A stretch of 55,320 nt of DNA, from positions 1 through 55,320 of the forward strand of contig DASRSD010000008.1 of assembly GCA_035656635.1 (NCBI GenBank), given 5' to 3'. The notes beneath the pieces are model-generated. The model was not told the DNA's origin, searched no databases, and saw only the letters and a list, made by a program, of their open reading frames with translations. Of the stretch, positions 1 to 16,215 are shown in pieces; position 1 is the stretch's first letter, and each line of letters begins with the position of its first letter. Made by a program: the position numbers and the translations under genes. This DNA is from Pirellulales bacterium. Its GTDB lineage: Bacteria > Planctomycetota > Planctomycetia > Pirellulales > JADZDJ01.

Positions 1-1
1 T

Positions 2-787
2 CGGCTGTCGATCGGCGCAACATTGGGCGTGGGCGTCAGCTATGCCGAGTTAGAAGGCCCCTACTTTTTGCAAGGCCCGACGCTGCCCGGCCCACTGACT
101 CAGTTGCATACGCACGATGAAGGCGCAGACTTAGTCTGGTCCGCCGCTTTGCAATATAAATTGACCGACGACACAACCTTTGGCGCCACCTATCAAAGCG
201 CCAGTCCGTTTACATTGCACGGCAACACATATATCAACGTGTTGGCGCCGCCTCTGGGTGCATCCACTTACGATTCCACACTGCACATGGTATGGCCGGA
301 ATCCGTGGCACTAGGAATTCGTCACGATTTGTGCCCGCATCGCAGCGTTGGGCTCGATGTCATTTGGTACGATTGGGAACACTCTTTTGACCAATTTTCG
401 CTGAACCTGCATAATCCCGGCACGCCCGGATTTCCGCCGCAAGTGAACGATCATCTTCCGCTGAACTGGCACGACAGCGTGTCGCTGCACATGGGTTACC
501 AACAGCAATGCGACAACGGCATGACCTTTCGAATCGGCTACATTTTCAATCCCAACCCAATTCCCGACAGCACGCTAACGCCGTTTCTCCAAGCATTTAT
601 GGAGCACGGCGTCACCGTGGGCGTGGGATGCAAGGTCTGCTGTTGGGATGTCGACTTAGGCTACGTGCACGAGTTCGGGCCCACACAGCACGTAGGCAAT
701 AGCGGCTTGATCGGCGGCGACTTCAGCGATAGTGCCCAGAGCGCATCGGTCGATGCCATCGTGCTGGACCTCATCCGACAGTTTTAA
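2..787 (+). CDS. FadL/OmpP1-type outer membrane protein (5' end cut by window)
   Basis: The frame is open from the first bases of the window, so the N-terminus lies upstream. The visible 261 residues have the alternating polar/hydrophobic pattern of an outer-membrane beta-barrel, and segments such as FGATYQSASPFTLHG and FRIGYIFNPNPIPDSTLTP resemble the FadL/OmpP1/TodX family, which takes up long-chain fatty acids or other hydrophobic compounds. The protein ends in an aromatic residue (IRQF), common for beta-barrel insertion signals. The first possible internal start (TTG at 23) falls inside a strand and is not a real start. The exact substrate cannot be read from the sequence. Confidence 0.75.
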   Translation, partial: RLSIGATLGVGVSYAELEGPYFLQGPTLPGPLTQLHTHDEGADLVWSAALQYKLTDDTTFGATYQSASPFTLHGNTYINVLAPPLGASTYDSTLHMVWPESVALGIRHDLCPHRSVGLDVIWYDWEHSFDQFSLNLHNPGTPGFPPQVNDHLPLNWHDSVSLHMGYQQQCDNGMTFRIGYIFNPNPIPDSTLTPFLQAFMEHGVTVGVGCKVCCWDVDLGYVHEFGPTQHVGNSGLIGGDFSDSAQSASVDAIVLDLIRQF

Positions 788-831
788 TCGTTAGCGGTTA
801 ACTCTCCGACGCGCCGCTAAACCCCATTTGC

Positions 832-1926
832 CTAGCTGCCGACGCTGTTTACCTGCTTCGCAACCTGGTCAACGTGTTGCGGAATTAACTTTTCTTCCGG
901 AGTGTCGATCCGGACTATCGCAGGAACTTTGTCGCGACAGATGAAGTTGATGATCACGCCAATCGGGTCACGCGTCATCGTTACACCGCTCATGTCGTAA
1001 CCAGCCGAGACAAATAGCTGCCGGCAATCGTCCGTGGTGCGCTGGAAGAAGTACCAATCAGCCAACCACTGATATTCAGTCTTATCGTACAGCTTCGTGT
1101 CTTTGAAGGCGACATACACCACCCCGCCCGGGTTTAATGACTCGCGCCAACCGGCCAACAGCGGAATCAGATATTCGTCGGGAATGTAATCGCACAGCCC
1201 GACGCTGTAGATTACATCGCTCCGTCCGAAGCGGCGGATATTCGATTCTGCCGACACCATCCGCAAGGCATTGTAGCGAATAAATCGCCCTGTAATGCCG
1301 CTATTGGCTAGCGCCGCTTGCGTTTGTGATTTGGCAAATTCGAGTGTTTCAGGATCGTTGTCGATGCAGGTGAAAGTTGTCTCTCGATCGGCGGATGGTT
1401 CGAATCCTCCTAAATACTCACGACATGAACCGCAGGCCACATCCATAACGTCGACTCGGCCACGACGCCGTCCTAACTCTTCCATGAGGAACCGTCGAGC
1501 TTCCCACATCCGGGCTGGAACCGCTCTACCCAGCGTGGTATTCAGAAAGTAGCGATCGAAGTATCCGCCAAGGCCCAGCGACTTCGCCACGCCGTCATAA
1601 ATTGCCGTTAGCAGCATTGCATCGCCAGGATAGCCACGTGGCTTGGTCAACGCTCGCTGCATGCACCAACTTTTACCGAACCAGGGCCAAATGGCTTCTC
1701 GGTATCGTCGTTGCACATCCTTCAAAACAAGCGGATCGGCAGCTTCGAGTTCTTTTTCAAATGCCGCACAAACCGCTAACGAATTGTTGATGCAATTGGT
1801 CAAATTTTCGAGTATTTGATCGGAGTGCGGCAACGCGTCGGGGGCAATTTGGCGATCGAATTCCTGCAGTTGCTGGGTGAAATGAGAAACGTGATCGGAA
1901 AAGAAGGCGGCAATTTTGCAATCCAT
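832..1926 (-). CDS. SAM-dependent methyltransferase, PhcB-like
   Basis: This 364-residue protein has a class I methyltransferase core: motif I is VMDVACGSCREYLGG (about residue 160), followed by an acidic residue at the end of strand 2 (CIDNDPE) and the late motif LNPGGVVYVAF. Upstream of the core it has an alpha-helical N-terminal region with the phrase KPRGYPGDAMLL, which I associate with the family of PhcB, the Ralstonia enzyme that makes the signal 3-hydroxypalmitate methyl ester. That assignment is from memory of the motif, not a search. It is divergent from the giant sensor kinase at 2578. No good ribosome-binding site precedes the ATG at 1926. A generic methyltransferase with another small-molecule substrate remains possible. 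Confidence 0.7.
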   Translation of the reverse strand: MDCKIAAFFSDHVSHFTQQLQEFDRQIAPDALPHSDQILENLTNCINNSLAVCAAFEKELEAADPLVLKDVQRRYREAIWPWFGKSWCMQRALTKPRGYPGDAMLLTAIYDGVAKSLGLGGYFDRYFLNTTLGRAVPARMWEARRFLMEELGRRRGRVDVMDVACGSCREYLGGFEPSADRETTFTCIDNDPETLEFAKSQTQAALANSGITGRFIRYNALRMVSAESNIRRFGRSDVIYSVGLCDYIPDEYLIPLLAGWRESLNPGGVVYVAFKDTKLYDKTEYQWLADWYFFQRTTDDCRQLFVSAGYDMSGVTMTRDPIGVIINFICRDKVPAIVRIDTPEEKLIPQHVDQVAKQVNSVGS

Positions 1927-2577
1927 GGCGACACCGTTTGGGCAGAAAAATTAGTGGAACCGGGGTGAGCGCTCGAATGTGCACAACCCCGAAACATCGT
2001 AAAGGTCCTTGGTTCGCTGGAACTGTTGAGAAAAGTACAGGTCTTGCGAGCCCTGCAATCGTTTATGCAAAATCAAGGCACACAATGCAAGCAAATTCAG
2101 AGTTTGCTTCTCCGAAATTGGAAAAAATTAATCGCTGCAATTCAGTTTGTAGGGTTGGCGTAAACTATGCGCCCACGATGGAGCAACAATTGGTACTCGT
2201 CTGCGGTTAACCGCAAAAAAATGTCTTTGTGCGGCGCACATTTGTGTTCTCTGCAGCACTTCTAAATCACACATCGCTACTTGCAATTTCCCCCATGTAG
2301 ACGGAGTAGGAAGACTTATCGTTAGAACACGTACATACATTCTTCATGATGGATCTAAATCTGTACATTGTTCGCGCGGCGCTCCGGTTCCACTCCTGAA
2401 ATATGACCTTGCAGTTGCTCCATCGGTGACGAATTCGCAGCGATAAACCTACATTTGTACAGGTATTTGCCTGTGCCAGGCTGTTCGCTGTGTGTGTGCA
2501 GAATCGGAACAGGACCGCAGTCAGTTCAGCGTGAACAATACACACGCGCTGTTGAATTATCTTTTCAGGAATATCGC
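1927..2577. other. Divergent intergenic region between methyltransferase and giant kinase
   Basis: About 650 bases with no convincing gene; the short reading frames here lack ribosome-binding sites or family resemblance. It should hold the promoters of both divergent genes. The only clear structured site I see is a perfect 14-bp palindrome at 2202-2215, listed separately. If the kinase started at the upstream TTG (2455), the last 123 bases would be coding. Confidence 0.6.
2202..2215. promoter_or_regulatory. Perfect 14-bp palindrome, candidate operator
   Basis: TGCGGTTAACCGCA is fully self-complementary and is followed by seven A residues on the plus strand. It lies roughly midway between the divergent methyltransferase and kinase genes. 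A dimeric regulator site is the natural reading. It is not a standard terminator, because neither strand has a T-run after the palindrome. No promoter could be anchored to it. Confidence 0.3.
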
Positions 2578-8585
<6,008 letters not shown>

Positions 8586-8604
<19 letters not shown>

Positions 8605-9419
8605 CGGAGAATGTACCAGAGCGCCTTTACTCCATCGCGCCAGCCGATTTTTTTGCCCTGCTGGTAGGTACGACCGGAGTAACTTACCGAAAGTTCAAAC
8701 ACCCGAAATTTCCGCCTGGCAATTTTTGCGGTTATTTCGGGCTCAATGCCAAATCGATTTTGCCGCAATGCCGGCAGCACCGCGGCCAATGCTTGCCGCG
8801 AAAAAACCTTGTACCCGGTTTCCATGTCGGTCAAGTTAAGGTTAGTAAAGCAATTGGATAGCAGAGTCAAAAGCCGGTTGCCCGCATAATGCCAAAAGTA
8901 CATCACCCGATGGGGCTGATCTCCCAAAAATCGGCTGCCGTACACAACGTCGGCTAGGTTTTCCACAATGGGCTGCAACAACCGCGGATAATCGGCCGGG
9001 TCATATTCCAAATCCGCATCTTGCACAATGACAACATCGCCGGTGGCGCGAGCGAATCCCGTTCGTAAGGCGGCTCCTTTTCCTTGGTTCTGATCATGCA
9101 GCAATACTAGCAGTCGATTATCGTGGTCTTCATTGTTCTCTTGTTGCAATTGCTGAAGAATATTGCGCGATCCATCGCTGCTGCCGTCATCGACCAAAAT
9201 AATTTCTTTCCGCAAGGGCGAATTTCTGACACGATCGACCAATGCGCGGATTGTTGCGGCCTCGTTGTACATGGGAATAACCACCGACAGCACAAAATTA
9301 GCCGGAAGCTCGTAAAAGCCGAGTTGCCGGCAGCCCGCCTCGCCCAACAAGCGCCGCAGATGTTCGTACCATTCCCGCGTGTATGGTTTACAATCCGAAA
9401 TAGGCAGATCCATGTGCAT
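8586..9419 (-). CDS. Family 2 glycosyltransferase (DPM1/GtrB-like)
   Basis: The 277-residue protein has a GT2 (GT-A) fold: [11 protein letters not shown], then [10 protein letters not shown] and the metal-binding region [13 protein letters not shown], followed by the acceptor-side DMETGYKVF. These are typical of transferases moving a sugar from a nucleotide to polyprenyl phosphate, or of related surface-glycan enzymes. No membrane helices are visible, as in the DPM1-type catalytic domain. A second Met two codons in (9413) is an equally possible start. The 3' end overlaps the end of the convergent giant kinase by 19 bases. Confidence 0.85.
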
Positions 9420-9708
9420 GCGGAGCAGCTCGGCTACAATCTCAAAACCGTCTCGGCAATCGGGGATTAGACAACTTTAATCATAGCTTATCGGTCGAAA
9501 GCTAAATGCGCGACAGCGGGAATAGTTTCCGCTTTTCAATGAAGTGCATCAAGTAGCAGAATTCAAGCAGAGCTGTCATGGTCGGCGCAGCATCGCTTTT
9601 CCACATTTTCCCGGCTGATTAGCCCATGCCTGTGATGTGCTGGTTGAAATTGCCGGCCTCCCACGCAACAATTCATCGAAACGTGACAATTCACAGGAGG
9701 ATGAAACA

Positions 9709-10815
9709 ATGGTCCGAGTACACGTCTTCAATCGAAATGGTGAGCTCGTTGGGCCGGTTGAATCTCCCAAGCTAATTCTAAGCGAAGCGCAATGGCGCCA
9801 GCGACTTAACCCGGAGCAATTCGAGGTGTTGCGCAGTTCATCCACGGAACGACCGTTTTGTGGCACGCTGCTAGATAATAAGATGAAAGGCGTTTACACC
9901 TGCGCAGGCTGCGGGTTGCCCTTGTTTTCGTCCGATGCCAAGTTTCACTCCGGCACCGGCTGGCCGAGTTTTTTTCAACCCATCGCCAAAGACAACGTCG
10001 CCGAAAAGTCTGATTACAGCTATGGCACGAGTCGTACGGAAATTAATTGTGCACGCTGCGACGGGCACTTGGGTCATGTATTCGACGATGGCCCCCGACC
10101 TACAGGCCTTCGGTTTTGCTTAAATTCGGCGTCGTTAAATTTCACCGCTAGCGAGAAGCTTGCCACGTTGGCCGATCCTTTAGCCTCGCAAATGGAAAAA
10201 CAAGATTTGGCCAGTAAGAACGATTTGCGTGAAGACGATTCACAGGGCTCAAATGAATCGGCCACTGCTGTATTCGCCGGTGGTTGTTTCTGGTGCACGG
10301 AAGCGGTATTTGAGCAACTCGATGGTGTTAGCGACGTGGAAAGCGGCTATTCCGGCGGCAAGCCAGAAACTGCCGACTACGAACAGGTTTGCGAGGGAAA
10401 TACCGGCCATGCCGAGGCAATTCGCATCACGTACGATCCGCGCCGCATCAGTTACGATCGTTTGCTCGATGTGTTTTTCGATGCCCACGATCCGACGCAG
10501 TTAAATCACCAGGGCAACGATTACGGCACGCAATATCGCTCGGCCATTTTTTATGCCGACGAGCAACAGAAGCAACTGGCCCATGCGAAAATCAAACAAT
10601 TGAGCGATGCGCATGCGTTTTCCAGGCCAATTGTCACTACGTTGGAGCCGCTCACAGCGTTTTATCCGGCGGAAGAATATCATCAAGATTATGCCCGCAA
10701 CAATCCTTTGCAACCTTACGTCCGAGCCGCAGCCATTCCGAAGGTTTGTAAAGTTCGCGATAAGCATCCGGGCCTGTTAAAAAAAGATTCGCTGGCCAGC
10801 GGTGCGAAAACGTAA
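9709..10815 (+). CDS. msrBA: Methionine sulfoxide reductase fusion, MsrB-MsrA
   Basis: The ATG at 9709 is preceded at 8 bases by a strong AGGAGG (9695-9700); a longer frame from GTG 9637 lacks this. Residues about 20-150 are MsrB, with zinc cysteines in CAGC and CARC and catalytic Cys137 in RFCLNSASL. Residues about 180-345 are MsrA, with catalytic Cys193 in GGCFWC and the GYSGG and YGTQYRS motifs. The two domains repair R- and S-methionine sulfoxide in proteins. The order B then A is a known fusion form. No signal peptide is seen, so it should act in the cytoplasm. Its 3' end overlaps the convergent PL4-type gene by 39 bases. Confidence 0.95.
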   Translation: MVRVHVFNRNGELVGPVESPKLILSEAQWRQRLNPEQFEVLRSSSTERPFCGTLLDNKMKGVYTCAGCGLPLFSSDAKFHSGTGWPSFFQPIAKDNVAEKSDYSYGTSRTEINCARCDGHLGHVFDDGPRPTGLRFCLNSASLNFTASEKLATLADPLASQMEKQDLASKNDLREDDSQGSNESATAVFAGGCFWCTEAVFEQLDGVSDVESGYSGGKPETADYEQVCEGNTGHAEAIRITYDPRRISYDRLLDVFFDAHDPTQLNHQGNDYGTQYRSAIFYADEQQKQLAHAKIKQLSDAHAFSRPIVTTLEPLTAFYPAEEYHQDYARNNPLQPYVRAAAIPKVCKVRDKHPGLLKKDSLASGAKT

Positions 10816-13338
10816 TGCCCACGGCGCCGCGCGGGCCCGTTTCCAAGCATAGCTCAACGCCAAAACGCTGCCGCCGAGGATTAGCAGCACAGCAGTGCCC
10901 GGCTCGGGAACTGGATTTGTGGAACCGCCTCCCGATAGCAACAAATTGAGAAGTGCTTGCAGATCGGCGTTGTTTACCGTTCCGGAATTATTCAAATCGC
11001 CGATGGTCAACATTTCGACGCTGGTGAGGCCGTGGGCCGATTGATAATTGGGCAAATTGACGAGTGCGTTTAGCATGGCGTTGATGTCACTCGCATCGAC
11101 GTGGCGGTCACCGTTGAAATCGCCCGGTAGGACATTGCCCGCCGTGTTGTTGGCATCGACTTGGGAATTCGACCCGGTAATGTATTCATAATCATGCCAG
11201 CCGGTAATGCTGGGATCGGCCGGTGTATTGGTAATTTCCATGCGCAAGGCATCGTACATCACGCCATCCGTTGTACTAACGCTAAACGTAAAAACATTGT
11301 CGCTGCCATTGGCATTCAAATCAGAGGTCGGGAATTGAAAAGCCAAAAACTGATAAACTCCCGCGTCGCCGCTGCGGGTCATGGCATCGGCAGAAACGGA
11401 AATGGGCGTGCCTGTCGCGCCGCCGGAGTGCCACGTTTCGGAATGGCCGTTAAGTGCGACCGTCAAACTGGCTTCCACCGAGGCCAACCCAACCGAAAGC
11501 ACTGCATATTGTCCTTGCGCTTTTTGGGTCGCGGTGGTGGTGAAATGTACTTCCCATGGTGAGCCTGTGTAAGTGCCTGGGCCGCCTCCGGCTGTGACAT
11601 ACGCCGGCGCAATTTTGGAGTAGTCATCGGTGGTCCCATTGCTCGAATCGTACAGTCCCGGATTGAATTTTTGCCATTGATTGGCAATCCACTTATTGGG
11701 GTCGTTCGTGGCCGGAGTGGAACCTACGGTCGTGGCGTAATACACCACCTTGCCGGGGTTGCCCAGTGCTTGTTCTTCCGCCCAATAATCGTAGGCGCCA
11801 TAGAATTGCCTCAGGTCCCCACCGGAAACGACGCCGGGGTTGGCGCTGGTGGCGTGGCCGTTCAGGAATTCATTAGCCGAGCGATTTGGCGTGCCGATGG
11901 TCCAAATGGGCGCGGCGGCGCCGAAGTTCTCTGGGGTAAACTTGATGCTGTTAGAAAGATTAAGCTGCTGGCTAGTTACTTGGATGTTGTCGTAGCGTGT
12001 TTCTCCCCACTGCCCTAATTCGTACAAAGATAACCGATATGTTCCCGGCACAATGCTGGAAATGCTCGCTGTACCACTGGCGGAAAGTTGTGCCCAGTAT
12101 TGATAGCCGGTCGTCGATTCTTGAAAGCTCTTTCCGGGATCCGCAAGCACAATCGTGTTGTTGTTGGCATTACTGCTCCAACCGGCCGCATTGGGAACCG
12201 CTACCTGCAGCTTGCCGCGCTGCGAAGTAGGAGTATAGCCCGTGCTAATGAGCTCCGAGTCGGTATCATAATCGGCCTGTAAGGTCGACATGCTGTTGAC
12301 GGCATCTTGATAAAGCTGAGCACCGTTCTCTCCACTGATCGGTGTAAAACGGAAGGCGTACGGTCCAAACAAACGTGTTGTATTGACTCCCTGGGTGGGC
12401 GTGTAGCCGTAATTTGGATCGCCCGTTCCGTAATGATTGGAAAGAAATTCGATCATGGAAATATTGTTGGTTAACATCAAGTTTTGCTTGGTCGGACCGC
12501 CGGTCATCGTGTCTTTCGAGGTGAATAGCGCCGAGACTGCGTATTGCGACCCATACTCGGTTGTGGCCTGCAAAAACTGCATGTAAGCGGAATAGTCGTA
12601 CTTGGTGTAACTGTTCGTTCCCCACGCGCCCGCTAAGCCGCTCCCAGTTAAATCGGTGGTGGCGTCTTGCACCGTCCGGCCAGCCTGCGCGCTGACCGTT
12701 TGCATGTTGGGGGAGCCGTCGGCGGGGTAAAAGGGCGGCAAGGTAGAAGTTTGCACGCCAATGTTGTTGGGACCCACGTTTACCTGATAAGTGTTATTAA
12801 ACAGCGAAGTGTTGACGCGTGCTAAAAACTGTCCTTGGCCAACGCCAGTGGCCGGGTCCGTGGAGGAATGATTCAGCACCTCGTAACACACAATGTCCGG
12901 ATCGTTGTTGAACATCACGTAATGAAACGAATACGTAATCGGATTTGTCGTGCCGGAAGACTGCGTGGTCGTCCAAAAATCGATGTAATTACTCGTTTGC
13001 TGAAAACTGGCCGTCGTGGGGCCCGAACCAAATGGCGTGCCGGCGAACTCCGGATAAAGCTTGGAGTTATTTGGGTCGAGAACGTTTCCGCTATTGCCGA
13101 TGGCCACGCTCGTGAGATTGGCGTTTGTCGAGTTAAACTTCACCGTTAAATCGCCGTTGGCAATGGTCCAGGTGGTGCCGCTGGTGCCCGAAATGCTGAT
13201 GGTTGCCCAACATGTGGAGGCCATCCCCACAACAACCAAGCCGAAGACAAATCCCCGGGCAAAAGCGATTTTGGGAAGCCAGCGCGCAAGAAGTCCCCGC
13301 GCGCAACTTAGAGTACATGCTTGGTTCCGGACGGTCAT
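10777..13338 (-). CDS. Secreted rhamnogalacturonan-lyase-like (PL4) enzyme with dockerin repeats and PEP-CTERM
   Basis: An 853-residue exported protein. A long signal peptide ends near Ala45 (STCWA). Residues 46-375 look like the PL4 catalytic beta-sandwich: [11 protein letters not shown] (Lys246) and SNHYG (His302) match the expected positions of the catalytic Lys and His of rhamnogalacturonan endolyase. A fibronectin-like domain (about 375-455) and a sugar-binding jelly-roll domain (about 475-705, starting [14 protein letters not shown] and ending [10 protein letters not shown]) follow, the usual PL4 domain order. Residues 738-800 hold two dockerin-type calcium loops ([13 protein letters not shown] and [13 protein letters not shown]). 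Residues 809-835 are a PEP-CTERM sorting tail (VPEPGT, hydrophobic stretch, KRAR). About 15 more residues follow the usual end of such a tail. A GGAGGAGGG site precedes the ATG. The family call is by domain layout and catalytic motifs, so it needs a profile search. Confidence 0.75.
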   Translation of the reverse strand: MTVRNQACTLSCARGLLARWLPKIAFARGFVFGLVVVGMASTCWATISISGTSGTTWTIANGDLTVKFNSTNANLTSVAIGNSGNVLDPNNSKLYPEFAGTPFGSGPTTASFQQTSNYIDFWTTTQSSGTTNPITYSFHYVMFNNDPDIVCYEVLNHSSTDPATGVGQGQFLARVNTSLFNNTYQVNVGPNNIGVQTSTLPPFYPADGSPNMQTVSAQAGRTVQDATTDLTGSGLAGAWGTNSYTKYDYSAYMQFLQATTEYGSQYAVSALFTSKDTMTGGPTKQNLMLTNNISMIEFLSNHYGTGDPNYGYTPTQGVNTTRLFGPYAFRFTPISGENGAQLYQDAVNSMSTLQADYDTDSELISTGYTPTSQRGKLQVAVPNAAGWSSNANNNTIVLADPGKSFQESTTGYQYWAQLSASGTASISSIVPGTYRLSLYELGQWGETRYDNIQVTSQQLNLSNSIKFTPENFGAAAPIWTIGTPNRSANEFLNGHATSANPGVVSGGDLRQFYGAYDYWAEEQALGNPGKVVYYATTVGSTPATNDPNKWIANQWQKFNPGLYDSSNGTTDDYSKIAPAYVTAGGGPGTYTGSPWEVHFTTTATQKAQGQYAVLSVGLASVEASLTVALNGHSETWHSGGATGTPISVSADAMTRSGDAGVYQFLAFQFPTSDLNANGSDNVFTFSVSTTDGVMYDALRMEITNTPADPSITGWHDYEYITGSNSQVDANNTAGNVLPGDFNGDRHVDASDINAMLNALVNLPNYQSAHGLTSVEMLTIGDLNNSGTVNNADLQALLNLLLSGGGSTNPVPEPGTAVLLILGGSVLALSYAWKRARAAPWALRFRTAGQRIFF

Positions 13339-13483
13339 TGCCGTTCCCTCCTCCCGGCACTTTCAACCGTGACGCCTTAAAGATTGCAGACTCACGGTTT
13401 GGTCTTAGTATAAAGCCGCTGATCTTTGAGGTCCAGCAAATGTTTGCTACGGTTAGTTGAATTCAACCTTCCAAGTTATTTGA

Positions 13484-13790
13484 GCGCTACCTGCCAACAC
13501 GGCCGAGCCGAGTTTCCAACCGTTGTGGCTGGGTGTTGCAACACTCGATACTAGCGTCGGCTTCTGTCAAACCACCGGCGAAATTACCCACCACATTAGC
13601 TCCAATGTGGATGCCGAGCGAGACAAATTATTGAACGATTTGCAAACGGCCGGAGAAATTAGCTCGGTCGATTGGATCGACAATTTTCAACCGCAACACG
13701 AAGGCCGCAACGGCGGGGGGCGATCCTTACCATACCGACGGCCGCCTTGCGGTGGGAACGTTAACTGATTTGCCCAGTGGACACCCCTAG
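13484..13790 (+). pseudogene. LssY_C-domain gene remnant with +1 frameshift, 5' truncated
   Basis: The reading frame from about 13484 gives PLWLGVATLDTSVGF, then TGEITHHISSNVDAERD and EGRNGGG, the pattern I know from the C-terminal domain of LssY-type (PAP2-linked) proteins. At the run of six G (13715-13720) the frame breaks; reading one base fewer restores DPYHTDGRLAVGTLTDLPSG up to a TAG at 13788-13790, completing the expected domain end. A stop at 13481-13483 and no upstream homologous sequence mean the N-terminal part is gone. Seen directly: the two halves in adjacent frames. Inferred: it is a decayed gene fragment. A homopolymer sequencing error could explain the frameshift but not the missing 5' part. 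Confidence 0.65.
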
Positions 13791-13800
13791 CGAGCAAGCG

Positions 13801-13830
13801 TTGACCACTGCTGCGCGGGCACGATAAACT
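13801..13830 (+). promoter_or_regulatory. Sigma-70-like promoter, apparently leaderless, for the cytochrome/DUF1592 gene
   Basis: TTGACC (13801-13806), 18 bases, then TAAACT (13825-13830). Transcription would start about seven bases downstream, at or next to the A of the ATG at 13837. No ribosome-binding site lies before that ATG, which fits a leaderless message. Confidence 0.45.
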
Positions 13831-13836
13831 AGTAAT

Positions 13837-16203
13837 ATGCCCGGACGAATTCCCGCCTTTAGCCGCCATCTGCTGGCGGCGCCCGCCTATATTTTTTTGG
13901 CGCTAGCCGTTTCGCAGGCAGTTGCGGCTGATCTTCGCAGCGGACAGGATATTTACGCTACTACGTGTGCCAAGTGCCACGGCGCCGCCGGCGAAGGAAC
14001 AAAAGAGCATCACCCCGATCCGCTAGTGGGCGACCGTTCCGTTGCCGAATTGGCGCGGTTGATCGAAAAATCGATGCCGGAAGATCAGCCTGGAACGTGC
14101 ACCGGCGACGATGCCCACCAGGTTGCGGCCTACATTTACGATGCCTTTTACTCCCCGGCCGCCAGAGTTCGCAATCAGCCGGCCCGCATTGAATTGGCTC
14201 GTCTGACCGTCCGGCAGTATCAAAATGCGGTCACCGATTTGATCGCCAGCTTCCGTGGCCCAACGAAGATTAGCGAGCAGTACGGTTTGCGTGGCGAATA
14301 CTTCCGGTCGCGCAACTTTGACGAGAAAGATCGTCTGCTCGATCGCATCGATGCACAGGTGGCGTTTGATTTTGGCGATGCAAGCCCAGGCGGCGAAAAG
14401 TTCGACCCGCGGCAATTCTCCATTCGCTGGCAAGGCGCGCTGCTCGCGCCCGATACCGGCGATTACGAGTTCTTAATTGCCACCGATCACGCCGCGCGCC
14501 TGTGGGTAAACGATGCTCATCAACCCTTGATCGATGCCTGGGTGAAGTCGGGCAACGACACGGAATTTCGCGGCTCCATTCACTTGCTTGGCGGGCGTGC
14601 CTACCCGCTGCGGCTGGAGTTTTCCAAATCGAAGCAAGGCGTCGACGATTCTGACAAGAATAAGAACAAGCCACCGCAAAAAGCGTCCATTGCACTGCGC
14701 TGGAAATTGCCGCACCTGACGGAAGAAATCATTCCGCAGCGGTGCTTGTGGCCGACCCAAATGCCAGAAGTGTTTGTCGCAAGCGCCCCCTTTCCGCCGG
14801 ACGATCGCAGCACGGGTTATGAGCGCGGCACATCGATTTCCAAAGAATGGGATCGAGCTACCACTGAGGATGCAATCGAAACGGCCGATTACGTCGCGTC
14901 ACATTTGTACGATCTGGCCGACGTGAAGGAGTCGTCGCCCGAGCGTGCCGCAAAAATTCGTAACTTTTGCACACGTTTTGTGCAGCGCGCCTTTCGCCGG
15001 CCACTTACCGAGGAGCAGGCCGCGCGCTACATCGGCCATCAGTTCGAGCAGTCCGGCGACAATTTCGAATTTGCTGCCAAGCGCGTGGTGCTGCTGGCGC
15101 TTAAATCACCTTGGTTTTTGTATCGCGAAATCGGCGACGAAAATCCAAACACTTCCTACGATGTGGCCGCTCGGCTGGCATTTGGAATTTGGGATTCAAT
15201 TCCCGATCATGATTTGTCGCAATCGGCAAAAGCCGGGCAATTGGCCACGCACGAGCAGTTGGTGCATCAGGCTGAACGCATGTTGGCAGATGTGCGCGCC
15301 CATTCGAAACTGCGAGACTTTTTTCTGCAATGGCTGAAAGTCGACCAAATTCCCGACCTATCGAAAGACCCAACCCAGTATCCCGATTTCACTCCTGAAA
15401 TCGCCACCGATTTGCGCACTTCTTTGGAGTTGTGCATCAATCATGTGCTGGGGAGCGATTCCTCCGACTTCCGGCAACTGTTTTTAACCACTTCGATTCC
15501 GCTCAACGGGCGGCTGGCGAAATTCTTCGGCGTAGAACTGCCCGCCGATGCGCCGTTTCAAAACGTAGAGTTTGAGCCCGACCATCGCGCTGGATTGCTG
15601 ACGCATCCGTATTTGCTAGCCACCTTTGCCCACGCGCAAACCAGTTCTCCCATTCACCGCGGCGTGTTCATTTCGCGGAATTTGTTAGGCCGGGCTTTGC
15701 GGCCGCCTCCGGAGGCTATGATTCCGTTTGCGCCGGAATTGCATCCCGACCTGACTACCCGGCAACGGGTGGCGCTTCAGACCAATTCCCAATCGTGCAT
15801 GGTGTGCCATGCCACCATCAACCCGTTGGGATTTACGCTGGAAAACTTTGATGCTGTGGGACGGTTTCGCGCGGAGGAGCAAGGTAAGTCGATTGATGCC
15901 AGCGGTGGCTATGAAACGCGCGGCGGTGAAACAGAACAGTTTTCCGGTGTGCGGGATCTGGCGAAATTCCTGGCCGACAGTGACGAAACCCACGCGGCCT
16001 TCGTCGAACATCTGTTTCATTTTTTAATCAAGCAACCTGTTCGCGCTTACGGGCCAGAGGAGCTCGACCAGCTTACGGTTTCGTTCAAGCAAAACGACTT
16101 TAATATTCGCAAACTGGTAGCCGAAATTGTGGCCAGCGCGGCAGTGTTGCCCGGGTCGCGACCGGCGTCCAACACTGAACCGGAACAAACGGAAAAGCCT
16201 TGA
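13837..16203 (+). CDS. Planctomycete cytochrome c / PA14 / DUF1592-family protein
   Basis: 788 residues with an N-terminal signal peptide (cut near AVAA, residue 31). A heme-binding site CAKCH (Cys44, Cys47, His48) marks an N-terminal cytochrome c domain. A PA14-like beta domain follows (about 150-290, GLRGEYF to SIALRWKL), then the DUF1595/DUF1592/DUF1588/DUF1585 series: FVQRAFRRPLTEEQ, ARLAFGIWDSIPDHDL, GLLTHPYLLATFAH with SPIHRGVFISRNLLG. A second site CMVCH (654-658) sits before NPLGFTLENFD. Such proteins are abundant in planctomycetes and usually come with a DUF1552 partner, as here 12 bases downstream. The role is not established; envelope redox or polysaccharide-related work is suspected. 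PA14 suggests glycan binding. Confidence 0.9.
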   Translation: MPGRIPAFSRHLLAAPAYIFLALAVSQAVAADLRSGQDIYATTCAKCHGAAGEGTKEHHPDPLVGDRSVAELARLIEKSMPEDQPGTCTGDDAHQVAAYIYDAFYSPAARVRNQPARIELARLTVRQYQNAVTDLIASFRGPTKISEQYGLRGEYFRSRNFDEKDRLLDRIDAQVAFDFGDASPGGEKFDPRQFSIRWQGALLAPDTGDYEFLIATDHAARLWVNDAHQPLIDAWVKSGNDTEFRGSIHLLGGRAYPLRLEFSKSKQGVDDSDKNKNKPPQKASIALRWKLPHLTEEIIPQRCLWPTQMPEVFVASAPFPPDDRSTGYERGTSISKEWDRATTEDAIETADYVASHLYDLADVKESSPERAAKIRNFCTRFVQRAFRRPLTEEQAARYIGHQFEQSGDNFEFAAKRVVLLALKSPWFLYREIGDENPNTSYDVAARLAFGIWDSIPDHDLSQSAKAGQLATHEQLVHQAERMLADVRAHSKLRDFFLQWLKVDQIPDLSKDPTQYPDFTPEIATDLRTSLELCINHVLGSDSSDFRQLFLTTSIPLNGRLAKFFGVELPADAPFQNVEFEPDHRAGLLTHPYLLATFAHAQTSSPIHRGVFISRNLLGRALRPPPEAMIPFAPELHPDLTTRQRVALQTNSQSCMVCHATINPLGFTLENFDAVGRFRAEEQGKSIDASGGYETRGGETEQFSGVRDLAKFLADSDETHAAFVEHLFHFLIKQPVRAYGPEELDQLTVSFKQNDFNIRKLVAEIVASAAVLPGSRPASNTEPEQTEKP

Positions 16204-16215
16204 GGAATTACTGCA

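Noticed and set aside
2455-2577. TTG start of the giant kinase at 2455
   Set aside because: The added 41 residues lack structure and have no ribosome-binding site; GTG 2578 has AGGA at proper distance. It is not excluded fully.
9637-9708. GTG start for the MsrB-MsrA fusion 24 codons upstream
   Set aside because: The AGGAGG site lies inside this stretch and is correctly spaced for the ATG at 9709.
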